From positions 1-19,125 of the forward strand of contig JAQUOC010000016.1 of NCBI GenBank assembly GCA_028717305.1: DNA of 19,125 nucleotides, read 5' to 3'. Below are positions 15,209-19,125 of this stretch, in pieces. The notes under the pieces are model-generated. The model saw only the letters and a program-made list of their open reading frames with translations. It did no database searches and had not been told where the DNA came from. Source of the stretch: Dehalococcoidales bacterium (GTDB lineage: Bacteria; Chloroflexota; Dehalococcoidia; Dehalococcoidales; UBA5760). A program made the position numbers and the translations under genes. Within the stretch, counting starts at the first letter, position 1, and each line of letters opens with the position of its first letter.

Positions 15209-15994
15209 ATGCTTAAAGGTAAGGTTGCCCTGGTAACCGGCAGCTCCCGTGGTATTGGCAGGGCGATAGCCTTGAGGTTGGCCCGGGAGGGTGCCGATGT
15301 TATTGTCAACTACTTCCGCCGGCGCGAGGCTGCCGAGCAAACGGCCCGGGATATTGAGAAGCTGGGTGTGAAGGCCAGTGTTATCCGGGCCAGTGTCGGT
15401 GATCCGGAGAAGCTCGATGAGATGTTCGATGCCGTTGCCGCTAGCTTTGGCCGGCTGGACATATTCGTCAGCAACGCTGCCTCCGGCCTGCCCCGTTCTG
15501 CCCTGGATCTGGATGCCAAAGTCTGGGGCTGGACGATGGACATCAATGCCAGGGCGTTTCTGCTCGGTGCGCAGCGGGCGGCCGGGCTGATGGAGGGGAG
15601 GGGTGGTAAAATAGTGGCCATCACCAGTCTGGGCTCGAAGCTGGTCTGGCCCGGCTACACTGCCATCGGGGTATCCAAGGCGACCCTTGAGGCCCTGGTG
15701 CGGTATCTGGCGGTGGAGCTGGCCCCGAAGGATATCTGTGTTAATGCGGTAGGTGCCTCATTTGTGCCTACCGAGGTTGGGCTGTCCTATGCCGGGGGAT
15801 CGGGAGAAGAGGCTGAAGATGCTTTCTGGAAGACGACTCCGGCGGGTAGGATGGTCAGTCCTGAAGATATGGCAGGAGTGGTGGCTTTTCTCTGCAGCAG
15901 CGACTCGTTTATGATCAGGGGGCAGACGATTATCGTTGACGGAGGCTTTTCGTTAACCCCTCTTAATCTTAAGGGTAAAGGAGGCGAGAACTGA
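15209..15994 (+). CDS. fabL: Enoyl-ACP reductase, FabL type (SDR family)
   Basis: A 261-residue short-chain dehydrogenase. The NADPH-binding turn is TGSSRGIG (10-17). The catalytic pair is Y150-x6-K157 (YTAIGVSK), the enoyl-reductase spacing rather than the Y-x3-K of FabG; no Lys lies at +4. Blocks I recall from Bacillus subtilis FabL recur: NAASG, W-x-WTM-x-INA, VSKA-LEALVRYLAVEL, NTPAGRM-like TTPAGRM, and MIRGQTIIVDGG. It should reduce trans-2-enoyl-ACP to saturated acyl-ACP, the last step of each cycle. FabL enzymes are known to be far less triclosan-sensitive than FabI. The ATG immediately follows the acpP stop. The main alternative is a second FabG-like ketoreductase, but the Tyr/Lys spacing argues against it. 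Confidence 0.82.
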   Translation: MLKGKVALVTGSSRGIGRAIALRLAREGADVIVNYFRRREAAEQTARDIEKLGVKASVIRASVGDPEKLDEMFDAVAASFGRLDIFVSNAASGLPRSALDLDAKVWGWTMDINARAFLLGAQRAAGLMEGRGGKIVAITSLGSKLVWPGYTAIGVSKATLEALVRYLAVELAPKDICVNAVGASFVPTEVGLSYAGGSGEEAEDAFWKTTPAGRMVSPEDMAGVVAFLCSSDSFMIRGQTIIVDGGFSLTPLNLKGKGGEN

Positions 15995-15996
15995 AG

Positions 15997-17226
15997 GTGC
16001 AGCGAGTAGTAGTTACCGGTGTGGGCACCGTTTGTCCCATCGGCCTGAATATCGATGAGTACTGGGGGAACCTGACGGCGGGGAAATCAGGGGTTGGCCT
16101 GATCCGAAAGTTCGATGCTACTGACTACCCGGTCAAGGTGGCTGCCGAGGTAAAAGATCTTGACCCGGGTAAATATATGGAGCCGAAAACAGTTGAGCGG
16201 ACGACGAGGACGATTCATCTCGTTGTCCCGGCGGCTAAAGAGGCGGTGGCTTCGGCCGGACTGGATATGGCGAAAGAGCCAGCGGAAAGAGTAGGTATTG
16301 TCAGTGCCAATCTGCAGGAAAACCGGTATGTCGCCCATGGTTTCGATACCCTGGCCAAGCGGGGACCGAGGCGGGTCGACCCGTTGTTCTTTACCAAAGG
16401 AGCTCCCAGCATAGTGTCCCTGCAACTGGGGATGCTGTTCGGAGCACAGGGTCCCAGCACTAGCGTCAACAGCCTCTGTGCCAGTGGTGCCGATGCGATA
16501 GGGTGTGCCCTGAATTTCATCCGTCTGGGCTATGCCGACGTAATGATTGTCGCCACCTCCGATGCTTCTCTGGACGAGATGACCATAGCCGCGCTCAGCG
16601 TGATCGGCGCCCTGAGCCGGGAACCGGACCCGGACAAGGCCTGCCGTCCCTTCGATCTTAACCGCAGCGGCTTTATTTATGGAGAAGGGGCTGGAGTAAT
16701 GATACTGGAGAGCTACGCGCATGCCATGAAGAGGGGTGCGCCGATTTTGGCCGAATTGGCCGGAGCCGGCTGGACCTTTGATGCCTATGATACCACTGCC
16801 CCCCAGCCGGATACCGAGGCGATGGCAATGCGGACCGCAATCCAAAATGCCGGGCTCGGTCTGGAGGATATCGACTGTGTCAACGCCCACGGCACCAGCA
16901 CCCGTTTGAACGATGCCAGCGAGACCAAAGCCATCAAGATGGTTTTCGGGGAACGGGCCTACCGGATACCGATCACTGCCAATAAGTCCATGTTCGGCCA
17001 TATGCTGTCTGCCGGTGGTATGGTTGAATCGATCGGTGTGGTAATGAGCATCAGCCGCGGGATTATTCCCCCTACCATACACTACGAGACGCCCGACCCT
17101 GAGTGCGATCTGGACTACGTGCCTAATGTGGCCCGCCAAGTTCAGGTAAACGCATGTCTGAAGAACAGCTTCGGACTGGGCGGTCAGAACTGCTGTCTCG
17201 TTTTTAAGAAGTTTGAGGAGGCTTAA
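15997..17226 (+). CDS. fabF: Beta-ketoacyl-ACP synthase II-like condensing enzyme
   Basis: A 409-residue thiolase-fold synthase that condenses acyl and malonyl-ACP. The Cys-His-His triad is intact: C161 (SLCASGADAIG), H298 (NAHGTSTRLND) and H335 (NKSMFGHMLSAGG), with Lys330 before the second His. Two family motifs are altered. The nucleophile context is LCASG rather than the common ACATG. The gating loop reads SFGLGGQN where E. coli FabF has FGFGGTN, placing Leu at the Phe400 gatekeeper position. The GTG start at 15997 comes 2 bases after the fabL stop, with AGGAGG (15979-15984) about 12 bases upstream. It is the only condensing enzyme in the window, so it would carry all elongation from this operon. 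A specialised KAS is possible. Confidence 0.9.
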   Translation: MQRVVVTGVGTVCPIGLNIDEYWGNLTAGKSGVGLIRKFDATDYPVKVAAEVKDLDPGKYMEPKTVERTTRTIHLVVPAAKEAVASAGLDMAKEPAERVGIVSANLQENRYVAHGFDTLAKRGPRRVDPLFFTKGAPSIVSLQLGMLFGAQGPSTSVNSLCASGADAIGCALNFIRLGYADVMIVATSDASLDEMTIAALSVIGALSREPDPDKACRPFDLNRSGFIYGEGAGVMILESYAHAMKRGAPILAELAGAGWTFDAYDTTAPQPDTEAMAMRTAIQNAGLGLEDIDCVNAHGTSTRLNDASETKAIKMVFGERAYRIPITANKSMFGHMLSAGGMVESIGVVMSISRGIIPPTIHYETPDPECDLDYVPNVARQVQVNACLKNSFGLGGQNCCLVFKKFEEA

Positions 17227-17228
17227 GA

Positions 17229-17984
17229 ATGAGTAATGATTTGTCTACGGAGCTAGAAGGTAAGGTAGCGCTGGTAACCGGAGCTTCCCGTGGTATCGGT
17301 AGAGCTATTGCCCTCAAGCTTGCCAGCCGGGGCGCCCGGGTGGTCATTAATGACGTGGCCAGAGAGGCTGCTGAAGCAGCGGTTAAGGAGATAAAGGACC
17401 GGGGTGGAGATGCCTTTGCCGTTGAGGCCGATGTTAGAGATAGCGAAGCTGTCAAGGCTATGTTGGATGAAGTAACCGGCCGCTGGGAGAGGATCGATAT
17501 CCTGGTCAACAATGCCGGTATCAACCGTGACACCCTGCTGCTCAAGATGTCCGATGAAGCGTGGGATGCTGTTATCGACACCAACCTCAGGGGTGCCTAT
17601 ACCTGTACCCGGTTTGCCCTGCGGACTATGATGCGGCAGCGGTGGGGGCGTATTATCAGCATGGCTTCCATCGCCGGAATAATGGGTAATGTCGGGCAGG
17701 CGAACTATTCGGCTTCTAAAGCGGGTATCATCGCCTTTACCAAGACTGTGGCTAAGGAAGTGGGTGCACTTAACATAACTGCCAATGCTATTGCCCCGGG
17801 CTTTATTGTCACCGAGATGACGGACAGGGTGCCCGAAGAAGCAAGGGAAGCCATTCTTAAGATGACGCCGATGAAGCGATACGGACAGCCGGAAGAGGTG
17901 GCCGAACTGGTGGCTTTCCTGGCCAGCGAACGGGCTGCTTTTATCAGCGGCCAGGTTATTGCCATTGACGGTGGTATTACCTAA
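17229..17984 (+). CDS. fabG: 3-oxoacyl-ACP reductase FabG
   Basis: A 251-residue NADPH-dependent SDR performing the first reduction of the elongation cycle. Classic FabG features are all present: TGASRGIG (18-25), NNAG (94-97), N119, S147, Y160-x3-K164 (YSASK), and PGFIVTEMT near the C-terminus, ending in the cofactor-side IDGG. The contrast with the FabL gene two positions upstream (Y-x6-K) is clear, so the operon encodes both reductases. The ATG comes 2 bases after the fabF stop, with GGAGG just upstream. It is the last gene before the operon terminator. Confidence 0.94.
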   Translation: MSNDLSTELEGKVALVTGASRGIGRAIALKLASRGARVVINDVAREAAEAAVKEIKDRGGDAFAVEADVRDSEAVKAMLDEVTGRWERIDILVNNAGINRDTLLLKMSDEAWDAVIDTNLRGAYTCTRFALRTMMRQRWGRIISMASIAGIMGNVGQANYSASKAGIIAFTKTVAKEVGALNITANAIAPGFIVTEMTDRVPEEAREAILKMTPMKRYGQPEEVAELVAFLASERAAFISGQVIAIDGGIT

Positions 17985-18017
17985 TACGGTTATCTGTTTC
18001 CCGGGAAAGCAAGATGA

Positions 18018-18053
18018 TACGGACCGGTCCAAATAGCCGGTCCGTAAATTTTT
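18018..18053 (+). terminator. Intrinsic terminator of the FAS operon
   Basis: A 10-bp perfect stem (18018-18027 with 18037-18046; core ACGGACCGG) and a 9-base loop, followed by AATTTTT and a second T-rich run. It lies 34 bases after the fabG stop and between two converging genes. Confidence 0.85.
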
Positions 18054-18060
18054 GTCCTTT

Positions 18061-18552
18061 TTACCCGCCGCCCATACCGGGCAGACAGCCCTGACGGCCG
18101 GCACCGGGTCCCATCTGCTGCATGTTCACCTTCAGCCATTCCTGGAGACCTTCCCTGCTCTTGGCCAGCGGCTCTTTCATTCTTTCCGTGTTTATTCCGG
18201 AGATATAGCTGGTTGTCTTGTACCTTTTGGCGGTATCCATCTGCAGGTTAAAGTCTTCCGCCATTCTGAAGAAATTGGTGACGTTGCTGCGTGTTGCCTC
18301 GTCGAGAAAGCCGATCTTGTCCATGTTTCTTTGCCAGCTGCCTATCTTGAGCTTGGTTGGCCGCATCTGGGTATTCAACTGCTCTATAATTCTCTGGTTG
18401 CTGTGCAGGTCGCTGATCAGACTCATCACTATGTCCTGCGGGTTGTTCTCCGATTTACGCCGCCGCATGAAAATACTGAATACGATCAGAACGATGAGCG
18501 GTATTATCAACGTCCACTGACTGCTGCCGCCCTCACCACCGAAAAAATCCAT
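18061..18552 (-). CDS. Hypothetical single-pass membrane protein
   Basis: A 163-residue protein I do not recognise. Residues 1-11 are a short Gly/Ser-rich segment. A single membrane segment lies at about 13-29 (WTLIIPLIVLIVFSIFM), directly followed by RRRK, which predicts a cytoplasmic C-terminal domain. Residues 35-140 are predicted helical and amphipathic, rich in Gln, Asn, Met and charged residues. The C-terminus is Gly/Pro/Met-rich (QGCLPGMGGG) with one Cys. The start is well supported by AAGGAG, 6 bases upstream. It lies 64 bases downstream of the methyltransferase gene on the same strand, perhaps co-transcribed. There is no catalytic motif; an adaptor or scaffold role would be speculation. 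Confidence 0.75.
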   Translation of the reverse strand: MDFFGGEGGSSQWTLIIPLIVLIVFSIFMRRRKSENNPQDIVMSLISDLHSNQRIIEQLNTQMRPTKLKIGSWQRNMDKIGFLDEATRSNVTNFFRMAEDFNLQMDTAKRYKTTSYISGINTERMKEPLAKSREGLQEWLKVNMQQMGPGAGRQGCLPGMGGG

Positions 18553-18616
18553 GTACTACTCCTTCGTTTTGAAACAATGTTTAATGTCTTATTAAAACAG
18601 ATTATCGGGTATATGT

Positions 18617-19125
18617 CTAGTTGCCCTTCCTGAGCAGCAGGCAGATATTGCGGGAAAAGAACTTGCAGCGGTGCCGGTATGAGCTTTCCGGAAAGGATCT
18701 GACCACTTCGAAACCGGCCCGGCGGGCTAATTTTTCCAGCTCTGGATAAGAGAACAGGTAGTAGTAGCGCTGTAGTGTTTTATCGCCGGTCCGCCAGGGT
18801 ACGGCTACCTCTTTCGGCTTGAACCAGAAGCGGCGCTGCCACCGGTTCCATACCGTGACCAAGGCTTCGGCGCCGGGTTTGAGCACCCGCCACAGCTCTT
18901 CGAACGCCCTCCGCTGCTCTTCCTTCCCTTTGATATGGTGATAGGTGGCTATCGAGATAGCCCGGTCGAAGCTCCCGTCGGCGAAGGGGAGGCAGCCTAC
19001 GTCGGCCAGCAGCAGGTTCACGGTAAGGTCAAACTTCCGGCAGTATTTTCGCGCCCCCTTTATCATCCCCGGGGAAAAGTCCATACCGTAGAGCTCGAAG
19101 CCGCTGCGGAAGGGGAGGAAGTCAG
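18617..19125 (-). CDS. Class I SAM-dependent methyltransferase, Trm9-like (5' end outside window)
   Basis: The frame is open to the window edge and the internal ATG at 19084 falls within a conserved block (ELYGMDFSPGMI, the strand-2 acidic-loop region), so the gene is truncated and motif I (GxGxG) is beyond the edge. Visible are LLLADVGCLPFADGSFDRAISIATYHHI (shown by families as motifs II-III; here positions about 24-51 from ATG 19084), RVLKPGAEALVTVWN (motif IV), the VPWR segment, and RYYYLFSYPELEKLARRAGFEV. The W...VPW...RYYxLF pattern resembles Trm9/ABH8-type methyltransferases that modify wobble uridine in tRNA, but the substrate cannot be assigned from this fragment. It could equally methylate a small molecule. 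Confidence 0.8.
   Translation of the reverse strand, partial: DFLPFRSGFELYGMDFSPGMIKGARKYCRKFDLTVNLLLADVGCLPFADGSFDRAISIATYHHIKGKEEQRRAFEELWRVLKPGAEALVTVWNRWQRRFWFKPKEVAVPWRTGDKTLQRYYYLFSYPELEKLARRAGFEVVRSFPESSYRHRCKFFSRNICLLLRKGN

Noticed and set aside
16087..17139. A 350-codon open frame on the minus strand, antisense to fabF
   Set aside because: It lies wholly opposite a condensing enzyme with an intact catalytic triad, and its product is His/Gly/Arg-rich with no recognisable domain. It is a composition shadow.
17253..18104. A 283-codon open frame on the minus strand, opposite fabG and across its terminator
   Set aside because: It is antisense to a clear FabG, runs through an intrinsic terminator, and overlaps the end of the membrane-protein gene. 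There is no domain and no ribosome-binding support.
18578..18599. AT-rich imperfect inverted repeat (TGTTTAAT / ATTAAAACA) between the methyltransferase and membrane-protein genes
   Set aside because: It has a bulged A-T-only stem with no T-tract after it on the minus strand, so it is not a credible terminator or operator.

Overview
The window looks like ordinary chromosome from a Chloroflexota bacterium, most likely class Dehalococcoidia. This is inferred from protein character and gene pairing (an ECF sigma factor beside a DUF5667 membrane protein, the form of RpoB/RpoC, and a FabL/MaoC-type fatty-acid locus); no marker was aligned. Base composition is moderate and even. I see no insertion sequence, prophage, CRISPR array, tRNA or rRNA.

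Left arm (1-3850): the 3' part of a RecB-family PD-(D/E)XK nuclease (+) converges on rimI (-). A divergent promoter region leads into a rightward set: an ECF sigma factor, a DUF5667 membrane protein that is probably its anti-sigma factor, and a SIMPL-domain lipoprotein, ending at a strong intrinsic terminator.

Centre (3851-13020): three leftward information-processing genes. rpoB and rpoC overlap by 8 bases and end at a strong terminator. ruvB then has its own extended -10 promoter and apparently a non-canonical AUC start codon. rpoB carries an acidic C-terminal tail, and rpoC carries a long helical insertion near its N-terminus. The 314-base region upstream of rpoB holds two back-to-back sigma-70-type promoters flanking an inverted repeat.

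Right arm (13021-18053): a tightly spaced rightward type II fatty-acid synthesis operon: a two-subunit MaoC/hot-dog dehydratase (HadA/HadB-like), plsX, acpP, a FabL-type enoyl-ACP reductase, a KAS-II-like synthase (fabF) and fabG, closed by an intrinsic terminator. Together these supply a whole elongation cycle (condensation, keto reduction, dehydration, enoyl reduction), the acyl carrier, and the PlsX step that passes acyl chains to phospholipid synthesis. It uses neither FabA/FabZ nor FabI. FabD, FabH and AcpS are not in the window.

Right edge (18061-19125): two leftward genes, a small single-pass membrane protein of unknown function and a class I SAM-dependent methyltransferase (Trm9-like) cut by the window end.

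Most of the window is housekeeping. The observations most worth following are the ruvB start, the FabL plus split-dehydratase version of FAS II, the altered motifs of the condensing enzyme, the rpoBC/FAS divergent control region, and the sigma/DUF5667/SIMPL set.
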